NCBI RefSeq assembly: GCF_014636475.1
Contig: NZ_BMEL01000001.1
Coordinates: forward strand, 1,302,001-1,366,000
Reading direction: 5' to 3'
Length of the DNA stretch: 64,000 nt
From: Halobacillus andaensis
GTDB lineage: Bacteria > Bacillota > Bacilli > Bacillales > Halobacillaceae
Below are positions 1 through 8,285 of the stretch, piece by piece (position 1 is the stretch's first letter; the number at the start of each line of letters is the position of its first letter). A program made the translations under genes and the position numbers. Under the pieces are notes generated by a model. It was not told the origin of the DNA. It made no database searches and saw nothing but the letters and a program-made list of their open reading frames with translations.

Positions 1-422
1 CACGATGTGCCGAATGTAATCGAACTTCCTTTCTAAAAGGCCTCCTCGGGTTTTATCAGCCCTGCGGGGTCACACCTTATTCGTATCTCCCCTAGGAGTG
101 TCGCCGTTTCCTACAACCCTTCTTCGAAATAGATCACTGGAAAAATCATTTACTCAAGCTGTGCAGTTATGAAAACAGCGTTTGCAACAGGGCAGTCACT
201 CTATGATGGTTCCACGATCCCACTATGGTCAAAGGAACGGAAAAAGTGCCGACTCCTGCGGGACGAGCAGACAGGAGATGCCCCGCAGGTCACAGACCGA
301 GGAGATTTTCCGTCTTGCCCCGCGGAAAGCGGCGCTTTTTCCTGTTCCTTTTCTTCATACCAATAGAAAAGAACCATTCTATAATCTTATATTAAATCTG
401 TCTAAGCTTTTTCGACATCCTG
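1..422 (-). repeat. Family B intergenic repeat, truncated by the window edge
   Basis: Non-coding, GC-rich stretch filling the first 0.42 kb. Read on the minus strand it begins GGATGTCGAAAAAGCTTAG at the high end. It then carries an inverted block around AAGCGCCGCTTTCCGCGGGG and CCCGCAGGAGTCGG (about 240-360), and a second block with ACGAATAAGGTGTGACCCC and GAGGAGGC (about 30-120). The same parts in the same order recur at 27571-27878, 55244-55500 and 60708-61168. The small open frames inside have no ribosome binding sites and are not conserved between copies. The far end lies outside the window. Confidence 0.75.
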
Positions 423-458
423 TAAAAGATGAAGCTCCTATTGGGCTTCATCTTTTAC
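423..458 (-). terminator. Intrinsic terminator of the CstR-like gene
   Basis: TAAAAGATGAAGC and its complement GCTTCATCTTTTA form a perfect 13-bp stem with a short loop directly after the stop codon. The family B repeat starts immediately beyond it. Confidence 0.75.
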
Positions 459-739
459 TAGCGGCTTTTGACAATCATATTGACAGCTTCATTAATTAAT
501 TCTTCAGCTGATTCGCCTTCCTCTTTCGCTTCTCTAATGCATGTTTCCAGATTCTTAGCCACAATATATCCAATGGCTCGATCCATAGCTGAACGAGCGG
601 CTGAAAGCTGAGTGATAACATCCTTACAATCTTTATCCTCTTCCATCATCTTTAAGACTCCGCGAACTTGACCTTCAATTCGTTTTAAGCGATTTTTCGT
701 TTCTTGCGGATACTCGTATTTATTTTTCACATCTGCCAC
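458..739 (-). CDS. CsoR/CstR-family (DUF156) sulfur- or metal-sensing repressor
   Basis: 93-residue all-helical repressor of the CsoR/RcnR/CstR family, which binds operator DNA as a tetramer without a classical HTH. The core RLKRIEGQVRG is clear. Cys38 and Cys67 are present, but the residue four before Cys67 is Asn (N63), where copper-sensing CsoR has His. This is the CstR/YrkD pattern, in which the two cysteines sense persulfides, so a sulfur-stress role is likelier than copper. The start is taken as GTG because AGGAGG lies 8 nt upstream; an ATG seven codons earlier has that Shine-Dalgarno sequence inside its reading frame. No rhodanese or sulfur-oxidation gene adjoins, so the regulon is not visible here. 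Confidence 0.8.
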   Translation of the reverse strand: MADVKNKYEYPQETKNRLKRIEGQVRGVLKMMEEDKDCKDVITQLSAARSAMDRAIGYIVAKNLETCIREAKEEGESAEELINEAVNMIVKSR

Positions 740-863
740 ATTTATTTCCTCCTGTCTCATTATGGAAAGCTAGTCTTGATGTATACTATAAAATGATAAA
801 CATTTATTTTATACTGTATATTATCATAATAGTAAATTTTATTTAAAAAAGGAAGTTCTCTAT

Positions 864-1763
864 ATGTCCTATATTGACCAATTGAAAAAAAACTACCCCT
901 CGCTTATCGTTTACGAATCAGGTATGGAGCAGCCTGTTGATGATTATCGTTTATTTCGTACAGCTGACGAAGTCATCATAGGAATTGCATCTTCTGATTT
1001 ACCAGAGAGAGAGTATGCTTTATTATCCGCTTTTCTTCAGCCCGTCGAGTGGAATGAGGGGCACCTGACTGAAAAAGAACGCCAATGGAAAGACTTTATT
1101 GACCGTAAGGATGAGCAATTATTAGTGCTTGACCAACCGCTTAAGATTCGTTTTATCCTCTTCTCTATTTCAGATCTATCTACAGACCATGATACGTTTA
1201 GAGAAGCGCTGCAAGCCTCTTTCCCTTCTGAGATGCCGCTCATATGGTTAGGGACAACGGAAGGCTTAATTATTGAAGAGTTTTTTGAACCAGAACAGGA
1301 GGCCGTCTCACTACACAGTGTAGTTGATGTATTAATGAGTGATTTTTATACTAAATTACATTTTTACATAAGCGAAGAAATGAATGAAATTGACAGTGCA
1401 CCCGATCATTACACCTGGGCTTATAAATGTTTCTCCCTTTCAAAAAAATATAAGCTTGGCAAAGTGGTGACATTTGATCAAGTCGTACCTTATGTGTTTA
1501 TAGATGCTCTGCCACAAGAAGAATTAGAAGCTCTGAAGCAAACCATCTTAAAGGAAGTAGCATCAGACCGTGATCTGCTTCGCACGATTAAAGTATTTCT
1601 TGAATCAGGCTCAAATACCAGCTTAGCTGCAAAGCTTCTATTTATGCATCGTAATAGCTTACAATACCGAGTCGACAAGTTTATTGAAAAAACAGGAGTC
1701 GATATTAAACAATTCCAGCAAGGCTTGATCGTCTATTTACTCTTACTTGAAGTCAGTCTCTAA
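864..1763 (+). CDS. PucR/CdaR-type helix-turn-helix transcriptional regulator
   Basis: 299-residue cytoplasmic regulator. The C-terminal ~60 residues (about 238-299) match the PucR C-terminal HTH: FLESGSNTSLAAKLLFMHRN, then LQYRVDKFIEKTG. The preceding 230 residues are a poorly conserved sensory region with no recognised ligand pocket. AAGGAAG precedes the ATG. The gene is followed by its own terminator and then msmX in the same direction, so control of sugar-transport functions is possible but unproven. No operator is identifiable. Confidence 0.7.
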   Translation: MSYIDQLKKNYPSLIVYESGMEQPVDDYRLFRTADEVIIGIASSDLPEREYALLSAFLQPVEWNEGHLTEKERQWKDFIDRKDEQLLVLDQPLKIRFILFSISDLSTDHDTFREALQASFPSEMPLIWLGTTEGLIIEEFFEPEQEAVSLHSVVDVLMSDFYTKLHFYISEEMNEIDSAPDHYTWAYKCFSLSKKYKLGKVVTFDQVVPYVFIDALPQEELEALKQTILKEVASDRDLLRTIKVFLESGSNTSLAAKLLFMHRNSLQYRVDKFIEKTGVDIKQFQQGLIVYLLLLEVSL

Positions 1764-1768
1764 TCAGG

Positions 1769-1804
1769 GTGCACAAAGAACGACAAAATTCTTTGTGCAC
1801 TTTG
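1769..1804 (+). terminator. Intrinsic terminator after the PucR-type gene
   Basis: GTGCACAAAGAA / TTCTTTGTGCAC forms a perfect 12-bp stem followed by a short T-rich tail. It separates the regulator gene from msmX. Confidence 0.7.
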
Positions 1805-1882
1805 TCCATTTACCTGCTTCCTCAACTCAGCTAGACTATAAACATACAAAAGAAAGCGATTTCACCTGAGGAGGAACTTAAA

Positions 1883-2980
1883 ATGGCAGAGTTAAAGCTA
1901 AATAATATTGAAAAAGTGTATGATAAAAATGTGAAAGCGGTAGAAGACTTCAATTTACATATCGGCGACAAAGAATTCGTCGTATTTGTAGGTCCATCAG
2001 GCTGTGGTAAGTCAACTACACTTCGTATGATTGCTGGTCTAGAAGAAATTACAGGCGGGGACTTCCTAATTGATGAGAAGCGTATGAATGATGTCGCTCC
2101 AAAAGACCGTGACATTGCGATGGTATTCCAAAACTACGCCCTTTATCCCCACATGAACGTATACGATAATATGGCCTTTGGTCTTAAGCTTCGTAAAATG
2201 GATAAAAAGGAAATTGAACAACGCGTAAATAATGCAGCACAAATTCTTGGGCTAGAAGCATTATTGGACCGTAAACCGAAAGCGCTGTCAGGTGGTCAGC
2301 GTCAGCGTGTTGCATTAGGACGTGCCATTGTACGTGATGCCAAAGTATTCTTAATGGATGAGCCGCTTTCCAACCTGGATGCTAAACTTCGTGTCCAAAT
2401 GCGTGCTGAAATTCAAAAACTTCACCAGCGCCTTCAAACGACAACGATTTATGTAACGCACGACCAAACAGAAGCCATGACCATGGCTACACGCCTTGTT
2501 GTTATGAAAGACGGTCTTATCCAACAAGTTGGAGCACCTAAAGAGGTTTATGATAAACCAGAAAACGTCTTTGTAGGAGGATTCATTGGCTCACCAGCTA
2601 TGAACTTCTTCAATGCCACTCTGCGTGAAGGCCACGTTGAGCTAGGAGATGTGCAAATTGCCATTCCTGAAGGTAAAATGAAAACATTACGTGACCAAAG
2701 TTACATTGGTAAAGATATTATTCTAGGTGTACGTCCGGAAGATATGCACGATGAACAACTTTTTATTGATGCAAACCCGGATAAGAAAATTACAGCAGAT
2801 ATTGAAGTGGCCGAGCTGATGGGTGCAGAATCTTACCTCTATTCTCGTATTGCTGACCAAGAGTTCATCGCTCGTGTTGACTCTCGCTCAGATATTCATG
2901 GCGGTGACAAAATTGAACTTGCGATCGACATGAACAAAGTACACTTCTTTGATGCTGAATCAGAACTACGTATCCGCTAA
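1883..2980 (+). CDS. msmX: Multi-sugar ABC transporter ATPase (MsmX/UgpC family)
   Basis: 365-residue ABC ATPase that energises sugar importers whose permease genes lie elsewhere. Visible in order: Walker A GPSGCGKST (37-45), Q-loop FQNYALYPHM near 82-91, signature LSGGQ (135-139), Walker B VFLMDEP (155-161), switch His193 in VTHDQTEA. A C-terminal MalK/UgpC-type OB-fold regulatory domain from about residue 240 contains GVRPEDMH. It stands alone with no permease or binding protein beside it, as expected for MsmX, one ATPase shared by several oligosaccharide importers. GAGGAGG lies just upstream of the ATG. Confidence 0.9.
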   Translation: MAELKLNNIEKVYDKNVKAVEDFNLHIGDKEFVVFVGPSGCGKSTTLRMIAGLEEITGGDFLIDEKRMNDVAPKDRDIAMVFQNYALYPHMNVYDNMAFGLKLRKMDKKEIEQRVNNAAQILGLEALLDRKPKALSGGQRQRVALGRAIVRDAKVFLMDEPLSNLDAKLRVQMRAEIQKLHQRLQTTTIYVTHDQTEAMTMATRLVVMKDGLIQQVGAPKEVYDKPENVFVGGFIGSPAMNFFNATLREGHVELGDVQIAIPEGKMKTLRDQSYIGKDIILGVRPEDMHDEQLFIDANPDKKITADIEVAELMGAESYLYSRIADQEFIARVDSRSDIHGGDKIELAIDMNKVHFFDAESELRIR

Positions 2981-2989
2981 GCTCCCCCT

Positions 2990-3018
2990 AACACACGGTT
3001 TCGGCCGTGTGTTTTTTT
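2990..3018 (+). terminator. Intrinsic terminator of msmX
   Basis: ACACACGG and CCGTGTGT pair around a short loop and are followed by seven T residues. Confidence 0.85.
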
Positions 3019-3115
3019 ATGCAGTCCTTTTTATGTATGGAAATGAAAAAGCTTTTTACAATCAATCTAAAAATAAAAAGAGAAAGGGCGCACCCTTTCT
3101 CCTCATTCATTTTAT

Positions 3116-3316
3116 TTACTTTTGTTGTCCACCGAACTGCTGTTCAGCCATTTGTACTAGACGCTTAGTGATTTCTCCACCTACAGAACCGTTAGCACGG
3201 GAAGTAGAATCAGCACCAAGCTGTACTCCGAATTCTTGAGCGATTTCGTATTTCATTTGGTCTAGAGCTTGTTGTACACCAGGTACTACTAACTCGTTAG
3301 ATCTGTTGTTAGCCAT
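3116..3316 (-). CDS. Alpha/beta-type small acid-soluble spore protein
   Basis: 66-residue SASP, which coats forespore DNA, shifts it toward an A-like form and protects it against UV and heat. After germination it is degraded by the GPR protease and feeds outgrowth. Both family blocks are present: [11 protein letters not shown], containing the GPR cleavage region at Glu-Phe, and [30 protein letters not shown] precedes the ATG. A forespore SigG-type promoter with a perfect CATACTA -10 lies just upstream. Length and motifs are typical of the SspA/B/C/D group; which paralogue it is cannot be told. Confidence 0.95.
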   Translation of the reverse strand: MANNRSNELVVPGVQQALDQMKYEIAQEFGVQLGADSTSRANGSVGGEITKRLVQMAEQQFGGQQK

Positions 3317-3341
3317 GTTGTCTCACCTCCTGTGTTGATAG

Positions 3342-3371
3342 TAGTATGATCACGGACTACGTTTTTTATCA
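3342..3371 (-). promoter_or_regulatory. Candidate SigG promoter of the SASP gene
   Basis: On the minus strand a perfect CATACTA (-10) at 3342-3348 is preceded after 17 nt by TGATAA. SigG promoters have CATnnTA at -10, and SASP genes are classic SigG targets. The -35 match is weak. Confidence 0.65.
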
Positions 3372-3432
3372 CAGAATTAAGTTGGTAATAAACGGTATTT
3401 TTTTACCACCCATGGCTAACAATTGATCGACC

Positions 3433-4821
3433 TTATGCGTTAGGTTTAGTCATTGCTTTTGGATCAACATATTTCTCAAATTGTTCTTCAGTTAACAGTT
3501 CTAATTCCACGGCCGTTTCTTTTAATGTTTGATCTTTTTCAAAAGCTGTCTTCGCAATTTTAGCAGCATTTTCATAGCCAATGTGCGGATTTAAAGCTGT
3601 AACTAGCATAAGAGAATCACGCAGATATTTTTCGATTTGCTCATGATTAGGTTCAAGTCCGCTTACGCAGCGCTCATCGAACGACACGATGCTGTCAGCC
3701 AGCAGCTGCGCGGATTGTAAGAAGTTGTAAGCAATGACTGGTTTGTACACATTTAGTTCAAAGTTTCCTTGACTTGCGGCAAATCCAATTGTAGCGTCGT
3801 TCCCCATTACTTGGGCCGCCACCATCGTAATAGCTTCACTTTGTGTCGGATTTACTTTACCAGGCATGATTGAGCTGCCAGGTTCATTTGCTGGAATTGT
3901 AACTTCCCCAATTCCACAACGCGGACCGCTAGCTAACCAGCGTACGTCATTCGCAATTTTCATAACGTCTGCTGCAAGCGCTTTGATCGCACCGTGCGTG
4001 TGCACAAGCTCATCATGAGAGGTTAACGCATGAAATTTATTAGGAGCGGAGATAAATGAATTGGATGTTTCTTCATTAATATATTTTACAACTTGCTCTG
4101 AAAAGTCTACATGCGCATTTAACCCAGTTCCAACGGCTGTACCGCCGATGGCTAATTCTTTTACATATTTTGTGCTTTCAACGAGCATATTTTCTGTTTT
4201 TTCAAGCATACGGTGCCATCCGCTTATTTCTTGTCCTAATGTAAGCGGCGTTGCATCTTGCAAATGAGTACGTCCAATTTTAACGATCTCTTGAAACGCT
4301 TCCATTTTTTCTTTCAATGTTTGTTTAAATTGTCCGATAGCCGGCAATAATACTTCTTCTACTTTTCTTACGGAAGCTACATGCATAGCCGTTGGGTACG
4401 TATCATTTGAGCTTTGAGATTTATTTACATCATCGTTAGGATGGAGGCGCAGCTCACTTCCCTTTTCTTCAAGCCACGTATTCCCAACATTTGCGATAAC
4501 TTCGTTAACGTTCATATTCGATTGTGTACCACTTCCTGTTTGCCACACAACTAGCGGAAAATGTTCCTCTAATTCACCCTTTAAAATCAGATCTGCTGCG
4601 TAGCCGATAGCTTTGGCTTTTTCATCTTCCAACAAACCCAGCTCAGCGTTCGCTTTTGCCGCACTTTTTTTCAAAATCGCAAAGCCTTCAATGACTTCAA
4701 CCGGCATTTTCTCTTGTCCGATCGGAAAGTTTTGTTTACTTCGTTGGGTTTGCGCAGCCCAATACTTATCGCTTGGTACTTTAATTTCACCTAATGTGTC
4801 TTTTTCAATACGATAATCCAT
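3433..4821 (-). CDS. fumC: Fumarate hydratase class II
   Basis: 462-residue iron-independent fumarase interconverting fumarate and L-malate in the TCA cycle; homotetramer, cytoplasmic. The fumarase/aspartase superfamily signature [12 protein letters not shown] is present in the C-terminal half. [15 protein letters not shown] and SGSGTQ-type loops ([14 protein letters not shown]) build the active site. Start chosen at MDYRIEK because GGGAGGA sits 6 nt upstream; an earlier in-frame ATG lacks a ribosome binding site. Length is standard. Fumarase is preferred over aspartase because of the N-terminal [12 protein letters not shown] and the overall FumC-like motifs. Confidence 0.95.
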   Translation of the reverse strand: MDYRIEKDTLGEIKVPSDKYWAAQTQRSKQNFPIGQEKMPVEVIEGFAILKKSAAKANAELGLLEDEKAKAIGYAADLILKGELEEHFPLVVWQTGSGTQSNMNVNEVIANVGNTWLEEKGSELRLHPNDDVNKSQSSNDTYPTAMHVASVRKVEEVLLPAIGQFKQTLKEKMEAFQEIVKIGRTHLQDATPLTLGQEISGWHRMLEKTENMLVESTKYVKELAIGGTAVGTGLNAHVDFSEQVVKYINEETSNSFISAPNKFHALTSHDELVHTHGAIKALAADVMKIANDVRWLASGPRCGIGEVTIPANEPGSSIMPGKVNPTQSEAITMVAAQVMGNDATIGFAASQGNFELNVYKPVIAYNFLQSAQLLADSIVSFDERCVSGLEPNHEQIEKYLRDSLMLVTALNPHIGYENAAKIAKTAFEKDQTLKETAVELELLTEEQFEKYVDPKAMTKPNA

Positions 4822-4934
4822 GTGGATCCTCCCTTTTAAATGAAACTTAGATTCCATTTATAATTGTATCAATATTCTCACAAACAATCGATAAGCTTGA
4901 ATACAATCTTGTCGAAATTTAAATAATCAGAGTA

Positions 4935-4963
4935 TTTACATTATTCAAACTTTGTAGTATTAT
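4935..4963 (+). promoter_or_regulatory. Strong SigA-type promoter in the fumC upstream gap
   Basis: TTTACA, a 17-nt spacer and TATTAT (one mismatch per hexamer), pointing away from fumC. It should start a transcript near 4970. Confidence 0.7.
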
Positions 4964-4969
4964 AGGAAT

Positions 4970-5106
4970 AACTTAAAGAAAGGAGGCAGAAACAGAAGAG
5001 TTTTACATATTCCTTTAAGGAGGGTTGGGGAACTTTAAGCTGTTTTTGCTTGATCTTTTTCAATGGGTAAATGGTTAAAAAAGAGCCTTACATAGGCTCT
5101 TTTTTA
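4970..5106 (+). ncRNA. Candidate short transcript (sRNA or leader) ending in a terminator
   Basis: The stretch between the promoter above and the terminator at about 5078-5106 has no good reading frame. It carries two strong Shine-Dalgarno-like runs (AAAGGAGG near 4978 and AAGGAGGG near 5020), neither followed at normal spacing by ATG, GTG or TTG. A TTG directly abutting the second run opens a 17-codon frame, but zero spacing makes translation doubtful. It could be a small RNA, a non-canonical peptide gene, or an attenuated leader of the downstream phospholipase-like gene. Confidence 0.4.
5078..5106 (+). terminator. Intrinsic terminator before the phospholipase-like gene
   Basis: AGAGCC / GGCTCT stem with a six-nt loop and six T residues. 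It ends the candidate short transcript just upstream of the next start codon. Confidence 0.75.
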
Positions 5107-5126
5107 TGGATTCGAGGAGTGACAGC

Positions 5127-6038
5127 ATGCCAAATATATGGACACATATTCTTTTTGTTGAAGATCTATGCATCAATATTGAAAGAGATGATCTCTTAGC
5201 AACTAGTGAACGCCACCTTTATCTTGGAGCACAAGGGCCAGACCCTTTTTTCTACTATAACTTCTGGCCAAAAATAAAAGATCGTGGGGTCAATGATCTG
5301 GGACTTACTTTACATAAAGAAAAATGCGGTGATTTTTTAATCGATTTAATTAAGCAGGGAGCCTCCTTTAAGAATAATAAACAGGCTTATATTCTCGGTT
5401 TCGTCAGCCATCATATTCTCGATCGAATCACTCATCCATACGTTCACTACAAAGCGGGATATGAAGGAAATAAGCACCAAGCATTAGAAGTTGCGATTGA
5501 TACGCTTATGCTGGAAAAACATCGTCATATACAAACATGGCAAACGGCTGTGTCACCATTAATCCGTTTAAAAAGGGCAGAGAGAAAAGAAATCGCCTCA
5601 TGGCTGAAACCAACCATTGAAAAGCACTATTCTCCTGGACATCTCCCTAAACATTTTATTGAAAAATCCTTTAAAGATATGGCAGTGGCCCAGCGTGTGT
5701 TATTTGATCCTTATGGCTGGAAAAACAAATGGCTTGGCTCTATGGTTTCTTCTTTTTCCCACCAGCCGATTTCAGATAGGGCCGACTATTTAAATACAAA
5801 CCGTTATTCTTGGCGGCATTCAGCTACTTATGAGCCATATAATGAATCGTTTGAGGATTTATATCATCAGGCTTTAAAAGAAGCCTCAACACTCTTTGAA
5901 ACGATTTTAGATTACTGGTCGCCACAACAGCACACACCTTTAGAAAAAGTAAAAAGTTTAGTACAACACATTTCATACGATACAGGGACACCGTTAGCCG
6001 AAAAGCACGATAATTTATATAGTGACCCGATCGTATAA
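5127..6038 (+). CDS. Zinc-dependent phospholipase C family protein
   Basis: 303-residue protein whose N-terminal ~150 residues fit the zinc-dependent phospholipase C fold (Zn_dep_PLPC). His, Asp and Glu residues sit in the expected helices: THILFVEDL, GAQGPDPFFYYNF, FVSHHILDRITHPYVHY, and HQALEVAIDTLM. There is no signal peptide, unlike secreted cereolysin-type enzymes, so an intracellular hydrolase or phosphoesterase is more likely and the substrate is unknown. Start taken at MPNIWTH because GAGGAG lies 7-8 nt upstream. The C-terminal half is not recognised. Confidence 0.7.
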   Translation: MPNIWTHILFVEDLCINIERDDLLATSERHLYLGAQGPDPFFYYNFWPKIKDRGVNDLGLTLHKEKCGDFLIDLIKQGASFKNNKQAYILGFVSHHILDRITHPYVHYKAGYEGNKHQALEVAIDTLMLEKHRHIQTWQTAVSPLIRLKRAERKEIASWLKPTIEKHYSPGHLPKHFIEKSFKDMAVAQRVLFDPYGWKNKWLGSMVSSFSHQPISDRADYLNTNRYSWRHSATYEPYNESFEDLYHQALKEASTLFETILDYWSPQQHTPLEKVKSLVQHISYDTGTPLAEKHDNLYSDPIV

Positions 6039-6043
6039 CGAGA

Positions 6044-6160
6044 CCGCGCACCGGGTACCAGGTATCGAAATTCACACTTGGCACTTCGCTCTTTTATAGA
6101 ATTTAGGTACCTGGTACCTTTATGCTCCCACTCTACAATAGAGTTGCTCCACTGTTGCGC
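6044..6160 (-). repeat. Family C repeat (GGTACC-ended), also matching 21166-21286
   Basis: Carries GGGTACCAGGTATCG on one side and AGGTACCTGGTACC on the other, so its termini are inverted. Its reverse complement matches 21166-21286 almost throughout, including the shared stretches GTGGAGCAACTCTATTG and AAGAGCGAAGTGCCAAGTG. It lies between convergent genes and contains no reading frame with a ribosome binding site. Confidence 0.7.
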
Positions 6161-6182
6161 TTTTTGACATCCCTGCTTGTTT

Positions 6183-7478
6183 CTACGTTTTAATCATTGT
6201 CTCTAGTTCAGGATCCGTCTGCCTTCTAGCTTCTTCTCTGCCCTTCTCAACATCAACAAACTTTAATAGGACGATGCCCGCGATAAAAAACACAATTAAT
6301 GACAGTATCCCTAAGCGGCTCGAACCCGTTAGTTGACCGACAAGAGCGAAAGCAAAAGGACCAAAAATGGCTGAAAACTTTGCCGAAATTCCGTAAAATC
6401 CAAAAAACTCTGCATGTCGATCTCCAGGCACCATTTTACCAAAAATAGAGCGGCTTAAAGATTGAGCACCTCCCTGCACGAGTCCTACACATATCGCAAG
6501 TACGTAAAAATGTAACGCCGACGTCATAAAATATCCTAGAGCCACAATGGCTAGATAAATATATAAAGAGATGGTTAATGCTCGCTTAGCGGTAATCTTA
6601 CCTGCCAGGAAACCGAAGAAAAACGTACAAGGAATACCGACAAATTGAGTAATAAGTAAAGCAATGATTAATGAATTACTATCTATTCCTATGTCTCTTC
6701 CATAGATCGTTGCCATCTTAATAATGGTTGATATACCGTCGTTATAAAGCCAAAAAGCAACTAAGAATAATAAAAGCTGCTTAAATTTCTTTATTTCTTT
6801 AAATGTGGTCCTTACCCGGTTAAAGCCGACTCTTACGAAAGAATGTGTCCGCTCCCTCTGCTGGTTGTTTTCTTCTTTTATATTTTTAAATAAGGGGATA
6901 GAAAAGATGAGCCACCAAACACCAACAGAAATGAAGGCCAGCTTAGTGCCTGCTAATGAGCTGGGGAGGCCAAACCATTGGTAGTTTAAAATCATTAGTA
7001 AATTAATCGCCAGGAGGATGCCTCCTCCGATATAGCCAAAAGCAAAGCCCCAGGAAGACACCTTATCCATATTTTCTTCATCAGCTACTTCTGGTAAAAA
7101 AGCATCGTAAAATGCATTACCTCCCGAGAAACCAATGGTGCCGACGATAAGGAGCAGTGAAGCTAATAGATAGTCGCCTTCCCCTACAAATGCAAGAAGT
7201 ACACTGGCAATCATCCCCATAAAGGCAAAAAACATGAGGAATTTTTTCTTTGCGGCAGAAAAGTCACTGATGGCCCCTAGAATAGGCGCTAATAGAGCTA
7301 CGATTAGAACGGCAATAGATTGGGAATAACCCCAATAGCTCGCCGCTAATGATTCATCTAAGCCTTTAGCCGCTACGTCGTAATAAAACACGGGCAGCAC
7401 GGCTGCCATAATAGTAGTGGCAAAAGCAGAGTTACCGACGTCATATAGTATCCAGCTCATCTCTCGTTTCTTTTTCAT
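6183..7478 (-). CDS. MFS transporter, UMF1/Atg22-like
   Basis: 431-residue integral membrane carrier with about 12 hydrophobic segments. The N-terminus EMSWILYDVGNSAFATTIMA, the DAFLPEVADEENMDKVSSWG loop after TM4 and GGAQSLSRSIFGKMVPG in the C-terminal half are typical of the UMF1 (Atg22-like, YxiO) branch. The substrate is unknown; yeast Atg22 exports vacuolar amino acids, but that should not be assumed here. A G-rich Shine-Dalgarno sequence (GGGGGGAAG) precedes the ATG. Transcribed alone, divergently from the next gene. Confidence 0.8.
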   Translation of the reverse strand: MKKKREMSWILYDVGNSAFATTIMAAVLPVFYYDVAAKGLDESLAASYWGYSQSIAVLIVALLAPILGAISDFSAAKKKFLMFFAFMGMIASVLLAFVGEGDYLLASLLLIVGTIGFSGGNAFYDAFLPEVADEENMDKVSSWGFAFGYIGGGILLAINLLMILNYQWFGLPSSLAGTKLAFISVGVWWLIFSIPLFKNIKEENNQQRERTHSFVRVGFNRVRTTFKEIKKFKQLLLFLVAFWLYNDGISTIIKMATIYGRDIGIDSNSLIIALLITQFVGIPCTFFFGFLAGKITAKRALTISLYIYLAIVALGYFMTSALHFYVLAICVGLVQGGAQSLSRSIFGKMVPGDRHAEFFGFYGISAKFSAIFGPFAFALVGQLTGSSRLGILSLIVFFIAGIVLLKFVDVEKGREEARRQTDPELETMIKT

Positions 7479-7575
7479 AAGCTTCCCCCCATTTCCATGT
7501 CTTCTTATAGCTTAGCAAAAGAAGAAGAGATATAGAGCGAATTTTTAAAATATTTACATGGTAAGGAGTTTTTTT

Positions 7576-8196
7576 ATGAAAATAGCGATCTTTGGAGCTA
7601 CCGGTCGTGTAGGATCACGAGTAACTAACTTTGCTTTACAAGAAGGTTTTGAAGTGAAAGCTTTAGTAAGAGATATAGAAAAAGCAGAATCCATGATATC
7701 AGGGGCACAATTCATCAATGGAGAGGCGACGGACCTGATTGCTGTGGAACAAACGATTGAAGGATGTGACCTCGTGTTTAGCGCACTAAATACGGATAAA
7801 ACAGATACTCTTTCGACTGCCAAACCACTTATCATCCAAACGATGTTAAAACACGACATCTCACGAATCATTACAATTGGAACTGCCGGAATTTTAAACA
7901 GTCGCTTTGAGAAAGGAAAATATCGCTACCAGTCTAACGAATCGAAGCGTCGATCTACTTTTGCGGCAGAAGAACACGAAAAAGCATATCAAGCTCTGAA
8001 CAAAAGTACATTAGACTGGGTGATCTTATGTCCGACGTATCTGCCGGACGGTGACTCTGAAGGTAAAGTTCGCTATGAGGAAAATTACTTGCCTGAAGAT
8101 GGCAAAAAAATCACAGTAACGGACACCGCTCTGTTTGCATTAGAAGAAATAAAAAAAGAGGAGTTTCATCATACGAGAGTAGGTTTAAGTTACTAA
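7576..8196 (+). CDS. NAD(P)-binding, NmrA/YwnB-like oxidoreductase
   Basis: 206-residue Rossmann-fold protein of the atypical short-chain dehydrogenase group (NAD(P)H-binding, PF13460 type). It opens with MKIAIFGATGRVGSRV, a glycine-rich dinucleotide motif, and has TIGTAGILN, a central-strand motif of the group. No YxxxK catalytic pair is obvious, so it may sense or bind NADPH rather than catalyse. Start chosen at MKIAIFG, which has AAGGAG 7 nt upstream. A repeat-borne hairpin terminator follows. Confidence 0.75.
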   Translation: MKIAIFGATGRVGSRVTNFALQEGFEVKALVRDIEKAESMISGAQFINGEATDLIAVEQTIEGCDLVFSALNTDKTDTLSTAKPLIIQTMLKHDISRIITIGTAGILNSRFEKGKYRYQSNESKRRSTFAAEEHEKAYQALNKSTLDWVILCPTYLPDGDSEGKVRYEENYLPEDGKKITVTDTALFALEEIKKEEFHHTRVGLSY

Positions 8197-8215
8197 AAAA
8201 TCATTCTGAACATAA

Positions 8216-8255
8216 ATCATCCGAACTGATTTCAATGAATCGTTCGGATGATTTT
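8216..8255. terminator. Bidirectional terminator hairpin, partial family A repeat
   Basis: AATCATCCGAAC / GTTCGGATGATT pairs across the loop tgatttcaatgaatc and lies between convergent genes. The same hairpin recurs at 21352-21391, 26179-26222 and 59710-59750. Flanking text to about 8282 (TTTATTCAGTTCTGGTCC) is the 3' part of family A. Confidence 0.8.
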
Positions 8256-8285
8256 ATGCTTTATTCAGTTCTGGTCCAGCCTCTT

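Noticed and set aside
169-499. Overlapping open frames inside the first repeat
   Set aside because: They lie within the family B repeat, lack ribosome binding sites and are not conserved in the other copies.
5029-5082. 17-codon TTG-initiated peptide in the fumC upstream gap
   Set aside because: The ribosome binding motif abuts the TTG with no spacing; kept only as one explanation for the short transcript.
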